Assembly: GCF_016625195.1 (NCBI RefSeq)
Contig: NZ_JACVUP010000009.1
Span: 62,001 to 126,000, forward strand
Reading direction: 5' to 3'
DNA from: Erwinia sp. S63
Lineage (GTDB): Bacteria > Pseudomonadota > Gammaproteobacteria > Enterobacterales > Enterobacteriaceae
Length of the DNA stretch: 64,000 nucleotides
Positions 8,308 to 16,473 of this stretch are shown here, in pieces (within the stretch, counting starts at the first letter, position 1; the number at the start of each line of letters is the position of its first letter). The notes beneath the pieces are model-generated. The model did not search any database. It was given only the letters and a program-made list of their open reading frames with translations, and was not told the DNA's origin. Position numbers and translations under genes: made by a program.

Positions 8308-8937
8308 TCAACCCAATCTTACCCAGCGGCGACCAAGCAGCACTGTCAGAACAATAATCACCGCAATGGCGGCCAGATGCATCACGAAATCCATGGGATG
8401 CAGATGCACCGGATGGCAAAACGCCAGCATGGTGACGGCCATGCAGGATATGCCCAGTCCGGCCATCGCCAGGCTGCGTACCGGATGGAGTGCACGTGTC
8501 TTGCGTAAACTGGCAATCATCAGCACCATCATCGGTGTGCTCACCACTAACAGGAAGGTAAAACAGCGCGTGCTGTCATTATCATGTGCCTCCACTACGG
8601 CGTGCGGGATACTGCTCAGGCTCAATCCCAACCACAATAAACCCAGCGGCAGCAGCACTTTCCAACTGACACTGCGGCGGCCAGGGATGCTCATATTGAA
8701 CGCATTACGAATCGCGAACAAACCGAGAACAAACGCCAGCGCCAACTGGATGAGCGCGCGCATCGCACCGGGTTGTGACCAATCGGTTAACGTACGCTGG
8801 ACCAGAAAACTGGCGACGATGCCGCAGGGCAGTGCCAATAGCAGCCACACTAAGACACGCCAATAAGTCGGCCGCGTTGGTTGAACGGGCTGCATGTCGC
8901 GGCTGAGTTTTTCGATTAACAGGTCATGGTTATTCAT
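8308..8937 (-). CDS. nrsF-like: NrsF-type anti-sigma factor (DUF1109), integral membrane
   Basis: This protein of about 209 residues has six predicted transmembrane helices and matches the NrsF/DUF1109 family, which holds an ECF sigma factor at the inner membrane until stress releases it. Two cysteines in or near membrane segments (TRCFTFLL and FCHPVHLHP) correspond to the conserved Cys pair proposed to sense stress in NrsF. The gene overlaps the end of the sigma-factor gene by a few bases, so they are translationally coupled. I chose the start at MNNHDLL; a start four codons upstream at 8949 is also possible. Confidence 0.85.
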   Translation of the reverse strand: MNNHDLLIEKLSRDMQPVQPTRPTYWRVLVWLLLALPCGIVASFLVQRTLTDWSQPGAMRALIQLALAFVLGLFAIRNAFNMSIPGRRSVSWKVLLPLGLLWLGLSLSSIPHAVVEAHDNDSTRCFTFLLVVSTPMMVLMIASLRKTRALHPVRSLAMAGLGISCMAVTMLAFCHPVHLHPMDFVMHLAAIAVIIVLTVLLGRRWVRLG

Positions 8938-9481
8938 GATGTGCTCCAAAGCGACGCAGATTGCTCAGCGCGCGATGCAGCAGCGACTTCACCGCTGCCA
9001 CACTTAAATTGTTATGTTCTGCCGCTTCCGTCAGGCTCATTTCGCGCAAGTGAACATGTTCGACAATCTCGCGCTGGCGCGAGGGAAGCTGGCGCAGATA
9101 GCCAGCCAGTTCCTCTTGTGTATCCAGCGATGGTGCCTCTGGCGCAATGGCAGCTTCAGTTAGCGTTTCTTCATGGACTTCCCATTGCTGATGGCGTCCG
9201 CGTCGCCGCAGGGCATCCACGGCGCGAGCGGAGATGATGGCCATCAGCCAGGGTAAGAACGGGTAGGCAGGATCATAGGTGTGACGCACCCGATGCACCG
9301 TTAACAGCACATCCTGAATCACATCTTCCACTAATGCCTGGTCGGTGAGTTGTTGGCGTATTTGCCCGCGTATCACCGGCACTAATGCTTTGAGCAGTCG
9401 GGTGTAGGCGAGCTGATCGCCCGCCTGCGCCTGTTCCATTAGCGCGGGCCAACTTTCGCGCGCGCTATCACTTGCTTGCAT
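8930..9481 (-). CDS. ECF-family RNA polymerase sigma factor (SigF-like)
   Basis: This 183-residue protein has sigma region 2 (about residues 20-90, with VEDVIQDVLLTVHRVRHTYDP and PFLPWLMAIISARAVDALRRR) and region 4 (about 120-180, with LPSRQREIVEHVHLREMSLTEAAEHNNLSVAAVKSLLHRAL). It forms a pair with the overlapping NrsF-type anti-sigma gene. The upstream genes for a DsbD-like protein and a periplasmic peroxiredoxin belong to the same transcript. A matching promoter lies ahead of the peroxiredoxin, so the factor probably activates its own operon. SigF/NrsF pairs elsewhere respond to heavy metals, oxidants and organic hydroperoxides; the same here is inference. Confidence 0.9.
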   Translation of the reverse strand: MQASDSARESWPALMEQAQAGDQLAYTRLLKALVPVIRGQIRQQLTDQALVEDVIQDVLLTVHRVRHTYDPAYPFLPWLMAIISARAVDALRRRGRHQQWEVHEETLTEAAIAPEAPSLDTQEELAGYLRQLPSRQREIVEHVHLREMSLTEAAEHNNLSVAAVKSLLHRALSNLRRFGAHHE

Positions 9482-9498
9482 AATCCGCCTTGAAACAA

Positions 9499-10729
9499 TT
9501 ACGCCTTGGTGCTGGCCGCTTGCAGCGCATTCACCACAATGCTCGGTGTCAGCACTTGCGGTAGCACTTTTGGCGGCCCGCCATCGGCGGGGTAAACCAG
9601 ATACATCGGGAGTCCGCCCTGACCAAACTCGCTCATGGCGTCATCGACATCGGGATTAAACTTGGTGGAGTCCGCCACCATATACACCGTACCGGTTTTT
9701 GCCAACGCGTCTTTCACTGCCTGCGTCGAAAGGGAGGTTTTTTCATTCACCTGACAGGTAATACACCATGAGGCGGTGAAATCGACAAAGATGGCTTTAC
9801 CGTGTCCACGTTGAGAGGCGACGGCTTGCGGTGTCCACTTCTCTTTAGTGAGTTGGCTGGCTACCTGATCACCTGCCAGCGCTGCGCCCGGTTGAATTAA
9901 CTGTGGTAGTGGGGCCAGCACGGCGATAACCAACACGGCGGTCACGGCGAACAGCACTTTATGGCCTTTACCGGCAAAGCGGCGATGTTGCGCCATCCCA
10001 TATAGCCAGCCCGCGAATGCCACCACCACAGAGGCTGCTAACAGTGTAGCCAATGCCGCGCTGCCTGCTTGTTGCGCGAGCACCCACACCAGCCAGGCAT
10101 AAGCGCCAAACATTGGGAAGGCTAAACCGCGCTTCAGTACATCCATCCATGCGCCTGGACGAGGCAAGAATCTCGCCAGCTGAGGGAAAAGAGAAATCAG
10201 TGTGAAAGGCGCTGCGAAACCGAGTGCCAGGGCGAAGAAGATCACCAGCGCCACAGCAGGGGGTTGCACCAGGGCATAGCCGATCGCACTAGCCATAAAC
10301 GGTGCCGCACAAGGGGTGGCAACCAAAATCGCCAACACGCCAGTGAGTGCAGAACGTAAGAAGGCGCCGCGATTGATTTCAACGGATCCAACACGTTGTA
10401 CCGACAGGCCCACTTCAAATACGCCGAGCAGATTAAGCGCTGCGGCGAGGATCACCAGTGACAGCAGTGCAATCACCAGGGGGGGACTGTAACTGGAATC
10501 CCCAGCCTACAGCAGCACCGCCTGCACGCGCGGCCAGCAAAATACCCGCCAGCGCCATCATGGTAACGATCACGCCCAGTAAAAAGCCTAGACCTTCACG
10601 ACGCGCGTTGGCGGCATTGTCAGTGTGGCGCAACAGGCCGAGCGCTTTCAGGGAGATGACCGGAAAGACGCAGGGCATTAAGTTCAGAATGATGCCGCCA
10701 ATAAAGGCGGCCAGCATGGCGGTTAACAT
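9499..10729 (-). pseudogene. DsbD/ScsB-like membrane thiol-disulfide reductase, interrupted by a one-base frameshift
   Basis: Two overlapping reading frames together make one protein of about 409 residues. The first (10433-10729) gives the DsbD beta-domain start with LNLMPCVFPVISLKALGL. The second (9499-10476) continues with LVILAAALNLLGVFEVGL, LVATPCAAPFMASAIG, further membrane helices and a C-terminal thioredoxin domain with DFTASWCITCQ. The break is at a run of seven G (10479-10485); six G would read FQLQSPLVIALLS without interruption. The total length is 3n+1, as expected for one extra base. The N-terminal alpha domain of DsbD is absent. If intact it would pass electrons from cytoplasmic thioredoxin to the periplasm, probably to the peroxiredoxin encoded 15 nt upstream. 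A sequencing error is quite possible. Confidence 0.8.
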
Positions 10730-10744
10730 CGCTGGCCTCTTTGC

Positions 10745-11317
10745 TTAGTTAGTTTGCGGATGTGCAGCGTCGTACTGCTTCACGGCGGCGAGGGCTTTCT
10801 CGATGTGCGTATCTGGGTTTCTATCAGTGTAACTCAGCAGGATGTCGCCATTAGGCGCAATCACATAAGAGGTACGATCGGAAAGGGTTTTGCCTTTCAT
10901 CTGCATGGTGGTTTGATACTGAGCGGCCACTTTAGCACCTGGGTCGGCGGCAACAGCGAATTTGTCACGGCACTCCAGTTTAGAGAAATCGCTCACCTGA
11001 TCGGTATTGCCTGCAGTCACACCAATAACTGTGGCGTGCATTTTGGTGAAGTTGTCAGTGGCTTCGGCGAAGTCATGCGCTTCAATCGTACAGCCCGCAC
11101 TGAATGCGGCCGGGAAGAAGTAAAGCACCACTGGCCCTTTTTGCAGCGCTTTTTGCAGCGAGAAGGTCAATGGTTTGCCGGCTAATGCACCTTGCAGTTC
11201 AAAATTTGGTGCTTTTGCGCCAACCGGCAGCGCGGCGCTGGCGTTAAAAGCGGTGGCAGAGAGGCCCAATGCGGCGGTGATGCTCAGAGTACAAACGAGG
11301 GTTTTAAACGATTTCAT
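10745..11317 (-). CDS. Periplasmic thiol peroxidase (AhpC/TSA, Bcp-like peroxiredoxin)
   Basis: This 190-residue protein has a cleavable signal peptide (to about residue 29, ASAA). Its peroxiredoxin domain has the peroxidatic Cys76 in FFPAAFSAGCTIEAHDF, and a second cysteine (LECRD) about 50 residues later may resolve the disulfide. It would reduce peroxides in the periplasm and needs an electron donor there, a role the DsbD-like protein encoded next could fill. It is the first gene of the operon with the ECF sigma factor and anti-sigma factor. A putative ECF promoter lies 54-79 nt upstream. Confidence 0.88.
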   Translation of the reverse strand: MKSFKTLVCTLSITAALGLSATAFNASAALPVGAKAPNFELQGALAGKPLTFSLQKALQKGPVVLYFFPAAFSAGCTIEAHDFAEATDNFTKMHATVIGVTAGNTDQVSDFSKLECRDKFAVAADPGAKVAAQYQTTMQMKGKTLSDRTSYVIAPNGDILLSYTDRNPDTHIEKALAAVKQYDAAHPQTN

Positions 11318-11370
11318 TATCTGCTCCTGCGATGTAAGGGAGGTCCGGTTTTAGTGACTCAATACATCAG

Positions 11371-11396
11371 TTCGCTGGAGGGGGCGGAAAGGTTTC
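11371..11396 (-). promoter_or_regulatory. Candidate ECF (SigF-type) promoter for the peroxiredoxin operon
   Basis: Read on the minus strand this is GAAACC, 16 bases, then CGAA. The promoter reported for Caulobacter SigF, the sigma partner of NrsF, is GTAACC-N16-CGAA as I recall it, so one base differs and the spacing is identical. It lies 54 nt before the peroxiredoxin start, a suitable distance for a short leader. Confidence 0.55.
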
Positions 11397-11461
11397 GGTG
11401 CCAGTAAAAAAAAGTTAAATTAGCGACGCAATGTAACTCATGGAAAAAGAGGCTAAGAGAG

Positions 11462-12004
11462 ATGAAGCGGAATTATTTCAGTAAAATCATTTTGTTAATT
11501 GGGTTGTCTTGCTCGGCAACTGCGCTGGCGGCACCTGTCATTGATAGCGATGTGGCTTCCCTGATCAATCAACGCCTGTCCTATATGAAGGATGTGGCCG
11601 GTTATAAAGCTGCCAATCATCTTGCGATTGAAGATCTGCCGCAAGAAGAAAAAGTGCTGGCCAGTGCTGTGCAGCAAGCCGAAAAGCTGGGCTTAGCGGG
11701 CGAGTCTGTGAAACCCTTTGTGCAGGCTCAGATGGATGCAGCAAAAGCGATTCAATATCGCTATCGCGCAGATTGGCTGTCCACACCTGAACAAGGTTGG
11801 CAGCCTTTGCCGCTGGATCAGGTCAGAAGCAAAATTAATGTGCTGAGCGCCAGCATTCTGAGCGGTATCCGTGCGCAGTTAGCCCAGGGAAAACCTTTCA
11901 TCGATAAAGCCGCCTTTCTGCACACGCTTGATCAAGCGAATCTGGAACAGGGTGATAAGACGCGGCTGTGGGAAGCCCTGCAGAAAATTAGTCTGAAGAA
12001 GTAA
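11462..12004 (+). CDS. Periplasmic chorismate mutase (AroQ gamma class)
   Basis: This 180-residue protein has a signal peptide (residues 1-24, ending ALAA) and the all-helical AroQ-gamma domain. The N-terminal helix holds the family residues in NQRLSYMKDVAGYKAANHLAIED (Arg38, Lys49), and QAQMDAAKAIQYRYRADW follows in helix two. Such secreted enzymes turn chorismate into prephenate in the periplasm and are found in several enterobacteria. Their role is uncertain, with suggestions of aromatic amino-acid supply or host interaction. The gene begins 145 nt from the divergent peroxiredoxin gene and ends before a hairpin. Confidence 0.88.
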   Translation: MKRNYFSKIILLIGLSCSATALAAPVIDSDVASLINQRLSYMKDVAGYKAANHLAIEDLPQEEKVLASAVQQAEKLGLAGESVKPFVQAQMDAAKAIQYRYRADWLSTPEQGWQPLPLDQVRSKINVLSASILSGIRAQLAQGKPFIDKAAFLHTLDQANLEQGDKTRLWEALQKISLKK

Positions 12005-12017
12005 CGGTTATTCATCA

Positions 12018-12040
12018 GAGGCGTAATAAGATTACGCCTC
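12018..12040 (+). terminator. Strong hairpin after chorismate mutase gene
   Basis: A perfect 10-bp stem (GAGGCGTAAT / ATTACGCCTC) with a 3-nt loop lies 14 nt after the stop codon. No T run follows, so it is either a weak terminator or an mRNA 3'-end stabiliser. Confidence 0.5.
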
Positions 12041-12230
12041 CCTAATATGTCGTTTACCTTTAAGACTGCAATATTATCCAAGATATCCCCACCTCGGGAT
12101 AAAATTCAGATGACCCACGATCCACTCCGCCACCTTTTCCTTATAACCCCAACTGAACTCCCTATGTCCTGCTCAAGAATCCCCTCTGCTATAACTGCTG
12201 CGAGTTGATAACGCGTAGGAAAAGTTTTTC

Positions 12231-12698
12231 ATGGATATTCGTAAAATTAAAAAACTGATCGAACTGGTTGAAGAGTCCGGCATCTCCGAGCTGGAAATCT
12301 CTGAAGGCGAAGAGTCAGTTCGTATCAGCCGTTCACCTGCTAATGCCGGCTACCCGATGATGCAACAGGCTTACGCTGCGCCAGTGATGCAGCAGACTGC
12401 GCTGGCGACCGCCGTTGCGCCGGTCGCTGCTGCGCCTGCAGAAGCGGCTAAGCCAGAAATCACTGGCCACATCGTGCGTTCTCCGATGGTCGGAACTTTC
12501 TATCGCACCCCGAGCCCGGACGCAAAAGCCTTTATTGAAGTCGGCCAGAAAGTAAACGCCGGCGACACCCTGTGCATCGTTGAAGCGATGAAAATGATGA
12601 ACCAGATCGAAGCCGATAAATCCGGCGTTGTGAAGGCGATCCTGGTGGAAAGCGGCCAACCGGTTGAATTTGACGAGCCGCTGGTCGTCATCGAATAA
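12231..12698 (+). CDS. accB: Biotin carboxyl carrier protein of acetyl-CoA carboxylase
   Basis: This 155-residue protein is AccB. Its N-terminus [17 protein letters not shown] is typical, an Ala/Pro/Gln-rich linker spans about residues 45-75, and the biotinyl domain carries EAMKMMN with the biotinylated Lys121. It carries CO2 between biotin carboxylase and carboxyltransferase in the first step of fatty-acid synthesis. An AGGAAAAG ribosome site precedes the ATG. The accC gene follows after 11 nt. Codon use is strongly biased toward highly expressed codons, unlike its neighbours. The usual enterobacterial context (dehydroquinase gene upstream, yhdT-panF-prmA downstream) is missing. Confidence 0.96.
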   Translation: MDIRKIKKLIELVEESGISELEISEGEESVRISRSPANAGYPMMQQAYAAPVMQQTALATAVAPVAAAPAEAAKPEITGHIVRSPMVGTFYRTPSPDAKAFIEVGQKVNAGDTLCIVEAMKMMNQIEADKSGVVKAILVESGQPVEFDEPLVVIE

Positions 12699-12709
12699 CG
12701 AGGCGAAGC

Positions 12710-14056
12710 ATGCTGGATAAAATTGTCATTGCTAACCGCGGTGAGATCGCTCTGCGAATTCTCCGCGCGTGTAAAGAATTAGGCATCAAGACCGTTGCGG
12801 TTCATTCCACTGCTGACCGCGATCTGAAGCACGTGCTGCTGGCGGACGAAACCGTCTGCATCGGCCCGGCGCAGTCGGTCAAAAGCTACCTGAACATCCC
12901 GGCCCTGATCTCTGCCGCCGAAATTACCGGCGCCGTGGCGATCCACCCGGGCTACGGCTTCCTCTCTGAGAACGCCGATTTTGCCGAGCAGGTTGAGCGC
13001 TCTGGTTTTATCTTCATCGGCCCGAAAGCCGACACCATCCGCCTGATGGGCGACAAAGTGTCTGCGATCACCGCCATGAAGAAAACCGGCGTACCGACCG
13101 TGCCAGGTTCTGATGGCTCGCTGACCGAAGACATGGATAAAAACCGTGCCATCGCCAAGCGCATCGGTTATCCGGTGATCATCAAAGCCTCCGGCGGCGG
13201 CGGCGGTCGTGGTATGCGCGTGGTGCGCAATGAAAAGGATCTTGAGCAGTCCATCGGCATGACGAAAGCGGAAGCCAAAGCGGCTTTCAACAACGACATG
13301 GTCTACATGGAGAAATTCCTCGAGAACCCGCGTCACATCGAGATTCAGGTGATGGCCGACGGCCAGGGCAACGCCATCTATCTGGCTGAACGTGACTGCT
13401 CGATGCAGCGTCGTCACCAGAAAGTGGTTGAAGAAGCACCAGCACCGGGCATCACGCCAGAACTGCGTCGCTTTATCGGCGAGCGCTGCGCGAAAGCCTG
13501 TATCGATATCGGCTACCGCGGTGCGGGTACTTTCGAATTCCTGTACGAAAACGGTGAGTTCTACTTCATCGAGATGAACACCCGTATTCAGGTGGAGCAT
13601 CCGGTGACCGAGATGATCACCGGCGTGGATCTGATCAAAGAGCAGCTGCGTATTGCTGCCGGTCAGCCGCTGTCGATCAAACAGGAAGACGTGATTGTTC
13701 GCGGTCATGCGGTAGAGTGCCGTATCAACGCCGAAGATCCGAACACCTTCCTGCCGAGCCCGGGCAAGATCACCCGTTTCCACGCGCCAGGCGGTTTTGG
13801 CGTGCGCTGGGAATCGCACATCTATGCCGGTTACAGCGTACCGCCGTACTACGATTCCATGATCGGCAAGCTGATCACCTACGGTGACACCCGTGAAGTG
13901 GCGATCGCGCGCATGAAAAATGCGCTGGCGGAACTGATCATCGACGGCATCAAGACCAACGTCGAGCTGCAGATGAAAATCATGTCCGACGAACATTTCC
14001 AGCAGGGTGGCACCAACATCCACTATCTGGAGAAAAAACTCGGCCTGCACGGCTGA
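12710..14056 (+). CDS. accC: Biotin carboxylase subunit of acetyl-CoA carboxylase
   Basis: This 448-residue enzyme has the length of E. coli AccC (449). It shows the N-terminal [25 protein letters not shown], the ATP-grasp glycine loop GGGGRGMR, and the catalytic segment [14 protein letters not shown]. It carboxylates biotin on AccB using ATP and bicarbonate. It is the second gene of the accBC operon and shares the same highly biased codon use. The next gene is a glutamate-type dehydrogenase behind a terminator, not yhdT/panF as in most Enterobacterales. No truncation or missing catalytic residue is seen. Confidence 0.96.
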   Translation: MLDKIVIANRGEIALRILRACKELGIKTVAVHSTADRDLKHVLLADETVCIGPAQSVKSYLNIPALISAAEITGAVAIHPGYGFLSENADFAEQVERSGFIFIGPKADTIRLMGDKVSAITAMKKTGVPTVPGSDGSLTEDMDKNRAIAKRIGYPVIIKASGGGGGRGMRVVRNEKDLEQSIGMTKAEAKAAFNNDMVYMEKFLENPRHIEIQVMADGQGNAIYLAERDCSMQRRHQKVVEEAPAPGITPELRRFIGERCAKACIDIGYRGAGTFEFLYENGEFYFIEMNTRIQVEHPVTEMITGVDLIKEQLRIAAGQPLSIKQEDVIVRGHAVECRINAEDPNTFLPSPGKITRFHAPGGFGVRWESHIYAGYSVPPYYDSMIGKLITYGDTREVAIARMKNALAELIIDGIKTNVELQMKIMSDEHFQQGGTNIHYLEKKLGLHG

Positions 14057-14067
14057 ACCAATCCTCT

Positions 14068-14096
14068 CGCCGCCATTTTGCCGTGGGCGGCGTTTT
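14068..14096 (+). terminator. Intrinsic terminator of accBC
   Basis: A 7-bp GC stem (CGCCGCC / GGCGGCG) with an 11-nt loop is followed by TTTT, starting 12 nt after the accC stop. Confidence 0.7.
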
Positions 14097-14127
14097 CCTA
14101 TCCTGACAGTAAAATCTGGAGGTCAGT

Positions 14128-15399
14128 TTGTCTGAACTTTCCTATGTGACGGGTGAGCGTCACTCAGCCTGGTCAACCTATCTGACGCAGGTCGAACGCG
14201 TGTTGCCTCTACTGGGCGATTTGAGTCGCTGGGCCGATACCTTGACGCATCCCAAACGGGCATTAATCGTTGATATTCCATTGGAAATGGATGATGGCAC
14301 AGTGCGTCATTTTGAGGGCTATCGCGTGCAGCACAACTTGTCGCGCGGACCGGGCAAGGGCGGTGTGCGTTTTCATCCTGATGTGACGTTGCAGGAGGTG
14401 ATGGCGCTCTCCGCGTGGATGACGGTGAAGTGCGCTGCGCTCAACCTGCCGTTTGGCGGAGCGAAGGGTGGCGTACGCGTCGATCCCACCACCTTGTCTC
14501 ATAAAGAGTTGGAGCGTTTAACGCGGCGCTATACCAGCGAAATCGGTAATATGATTGGCCCACAGCAGGATATTCCTGCGCCTGACGTCGGCACTAATGC
14601 GCAGGTGATGGCGTGGATGATGGATACCTGGTCGATGAACGTTGGCGCGACCACCACCGGTGTCGTCACCGGCAAACCGGTGCATTTGGGCGGCTCGCTG
14701 GGACGGGTTAAAGCTACGGGTCGAGGCGTGTTTGTCACCGGCTGCCGTGCGGCAGAGAAACTGGGGATTGACGTCGCGAGCAGCCGCGTAGCGGTGCAGG
14801 GCTTTGGCAATGTTGGCAGCGTCAGCGCCGAGCTATTCCATGCATTGGGGGCGAAAGTGGTGGCGGTTCAGGACCACAAAGCCACACTTTATCTGCACAG
14901 TGGACTCGATATCCCGGCGTTACAGGCGTGGCAACAGGTTCACGGCAGCATCGCGGGCTTCCCCGGCGCTGATCACATCGCGGATGAACACTTCTGGACA
15001 CAACCTTACGACATTCTGGTGCCAGCCGCGCTGGAGGGACAGATCACGGCTGAACGCGCCAACCAGCTTCAGTGTCGCCTGATCATTGAGGGCGCAAACG
15101 GCCCGACGTTGCCGGAAGCCGATGATATCTTGCAGCAACGCGGCATTGCTGTGGTGCCAGATGTGATTGCGAATGCGGGCGGTGTGACGGTGAGTTACTT
15201 TGAATGGGTGCAGGACTTCTCCAGCTTCTTCTGGAGCGAAGAGGAGATCAATCAACGGCTGGACAGTATTATGCAGCACGCGATTGAAGCCGTGTGGCAG
15301 AAAGCCGATGCGCTCAACGTGACGCTGCGAACGGCAGCTTACGCCGTTGCCTGCGAGCGAATTCTGCTGGCAAGGAAGGATCGCGGGTTGTATCCGTAA
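14128..15399 (+). CDS. Glu/Leu/Phe/Val dehydrogenase, glutamate dehydrogenase-like
   Basis: This 423-residue protein has the length and motifs of the GudB/RocG-type hexameric glutamate dehydrogenases. An N-terminal dimerisation domain contains [11 protein letters not shown] and [13 protein letters not shown] (catalytic Lys113), and a Rossmann domain contains [11 protein letters not shown]. It would interconvert glutamate and 2-oxoglutarate, probably with NAD(H); related branches act on branched or aromatic amino acids. The start is a TTG preceded by a good CTGGAGG site 5-6 nt upstream. It is flanked by terminators on both sides and so is monocistronic. Confidence 0.88.
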   Translation: MSELSYVTGERHSAWSTYLTQVERVLPLLGDLSRWADTLTHPKRALIVDIPLEMDDGTVRHFEGYRVQHNLSRGPGKGGVRFHPDVTLQEVMALSAWMTVKCAALNLPFGGAKGGVRVDPTTLSHKELERLTRRYTSEIGNMIGPQQDIPAPDVGTNAQVMAWMMDTWSMNVGATTTGVVTGKPVHLGGSLGRVKATGRGVFVTGCRAAEKLGIDVASSRVAVQGFGNVGSVSAELFHALGAKVVAVQDHKATLYLHSGLDIPALQAWQQVHGSIAGFPGADHIADEHFWTQPYDILVPAALEGQITAERANQLQCRLIIEGANGPTLPEADDILQQRGIAVVPDVIANAGGVTVSYFEWVQDFSSFFWSEEEINQRLDSIMQHAIEAVWQKADALNVTLRTAAYAVACERILLARKDRGLYP

Positions 15400-15419
15400 A
15401 CACATTAGTTTGAGAGAAG

Positions 15420-15443
15420 CCTCGCAAATGCGGGGTTTTTTAT
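15420..15443 (+). terminator. Intrinsic terminator after the dehydrogenase gene
   Basis: A 6-bp stem (CCTCGC / GCGGGG, one G-U pair) with an AAAT loop is followed by six T, 20 nt after the stop codon. Confidence 0.8.
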
Positions 15444-15471
15444 TGCGTGAAGTTTGTTCCGCACATTTAGG

Positions 15472-15493
15472 TGTGTATAATATTTTATACACA
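15472..15493. promoter_or_regulatory. Palindromic operator of the toxin-antitoxin operon
   Basis: A perfect 9-bp inverted repeat (TGTGTATAA / TTATACACA) with a 4-bp spacer lies 12-27 nt before the toxin start. Its left arm contains a TATAAT-like -10 element, so binding by the antitoxin would block RNA polymerase. Confidence 0.7.
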
Positions 15494-15504
15494 AATGGAG
15501 TGGT

Positions 15505-15861
15505 GTGGAGCACACAGAAATGGATGAAAAGGATTTAGACTGGCGTGGTACAACGCTGGAGGACATCAAAATGTTCCCCAATGAGGTGAAAAAGGACGTT
15601 GGATTTGAACTTCACAAAATTCAAAATGGGCATAATCCCACTCACTACAAGGCTGTGAATCGCTGGGGAGCAGGTGTTATTGAGGTCAAAATAAAAGGCA
15701 ATGATGGCGAATATCGCGTCGTTTATGTGGCAAAATTTGTTGAAGCCATTTATGTCATACATGCCTTCCAAAAGAAAACACAACAAACCAGCCCCAAAGA
15801 TGTGAATATAATCATCGAGCGTTATAAAGCAGTTATCGAAGAACGGAGAAAACTAACATGA
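15505..15861 (+). CDS. RelE/HigB-type toxin (phage Gp49-like family)
   Basis: This protein of about 118 residues fits the Gp49-like branch of the RelE superfamily. It has the helical segment LEDIKMFPNEVKKDVGFELHKIQNG, then strands with EVKIKGNDGEYRVVYVAKF and IYVIHAFQKKTQQTS. These proteins are ribosome-dependent mRNA interferases. Two starts are possible: GTG at 15505 or ATG at 15520, and the latter has a GGAG 9 nt upstream and may be the real one. The toxin gene comes first and overlaps the antitoxin by 4 nt (ATGA), which is the HigBA order. Confidence 0.82.
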   Translation: MEHTEMDEKDLDWRGTTLEDIKMFPNEVKKDVGFELHKIQNGHNPTHYKAVNRWGAGVIEVKIKGNDGEYRVVYVAKFVEAIYVIHAFQKKTQQTSPKDVNIIIERYKAVIEERRKLT

Positions 15862-16196
15862 CCGATAAAATCGATACTCAGTCGCGGCATATCACCAAAG
15901 CGGGCAGCAATATTTTTGCTGACCTTGGATTCGAATCGGCTGAAGCGGACTCCCTTCTGACACAATCTCGTGAAGAAATTAACCGAGCCGACGAATTAAA
16001 GAAGCAGCTAATGACTGAAATTTCTGAATGGATGACGGCAAGTGGCCATAAGCAGATTGAAGCGGCAAAGATCCTGCACGTTTCCAGACCCCGAGTTTCA
16101 GATGTGGTTAATCTAAAAACAGAAAAATTTACCATTGATTCGTTAGTGGGTATGGTTGCGGCGATGGGCAAAAAGGTCCAATTGGTGATCGAGTAA
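15858..16196 (+). CDS. HigA-type antitoxin with XRE helix-turn-helix
   Basis: This 112-residue protein has a helix-turn-helix at about residues 60-90 (GHKQIEAAKILHVSRPRVSDVVNLKTEKFTIDSLVGMV), typical of antitoxins paired with Gp49-like toxins. The N-terminal half (SNIFADLGFESAEADSLLTQSREEINRADEL) is helical and probably wraps the toxin. It should neutralise the toxin and repress the operon at the upstream palindrome. It overlaps the toxin gene by 4 nt. Confidence 0.85.
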   Translation: MTDKIDTQSRHITKAGSNIFADLGFESAEADSLLTQSREEINRADELKKQLMTEISEWMTASGHKQIEAAKILHVSRPRVSDVVNLKTEKFTIDSLVGMVAAMGKKVQLVIE

Positions 16197-16229
16197 TTGC
16201 CCCGTGGCAAACTTAACTGCGAGTAGTCG

Positions 16230-16251
16230 AAAAAGGCCAGCATTGCTGGCC
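16230..16251 (-). terminator. Terminator of the lost porin gene
   Basis: A perfect 7-bp stem (GGCCAGC / GCTGGCC) with a 3-nt loop is followed on the minus strand by five T. It sits directly after the porin remnant's stop codon and can also serve the toxin-antitoxin operon weakly from the other side. Confidence 0.75.
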
Positions 16252-16261
16252 TTGCAAAATA

Positions 16262-16429
16262 TTAGAACTGATACACCAGACCCAATGCTACCTGGTCATC
16301 ATTCGGCAGACCGAGTTTGTTGTTATCGTCGAGCAGGTTGATCTTGTAGGCCACGAAGGTCTTCATGTTTTTATTGAAGTAGTAGGTTAATCCTGGCTCA
16401 AGGAATTTAAGTAGAGCTTCATTGCCCAT
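16262..16429 (-). pseudogene. 3' remnant of an OmpC/OmpF-family general porin
   Basis: Reading the minus strand gives about 55 codons encoding [20 protein letters not shown] and ending in LGLVYQF, followed by a stop. This is the C-terminal end of enterobacterial trimeric porins, including the terminal Phe needed for outer-membrane assembly. Upstream of codon 1 the similarity stops, and no start region, signal peptide or other porin part is present, so this is a gene remnant. Its terminator is intact. The toxin-antitoxin pair lies immediately beyond the terminator. Confidence 0.8.
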
Positions 16430-16449
16430 GAGCCTTTAAGTAGGCTCAT
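16428..16449. repeat. Short inverted repeat at the porin breakpoint
   Basis: ATGAGCC and GGCTCAT form a perfect 7-bp inverted repeat around an 8-nt loop, exactly where similarity to porin ends. It could be a terminator-like hairpin of whatever was joined here, or a trace of the rearrangement. Confidence 0.35.
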
Positions 16450-16473
16450 TATCAAGAAAACCGCAGGTGCCCA

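Noticed and set aside
12779-14050. Long open frame (423 codons) on the strand opposite accC
   Set aside because: It is an antisense shadow of the strongly biased accC codons; the translated sequence is His/Asp-rich with no family resemblance or ribosome site.
16262-16429. Treating the 55-codon porin end as a real small gene
   Set aside because: The first codons show no signal peptide, and the sequence is exactly the porin C-terminus, so a remnant is the better reading.
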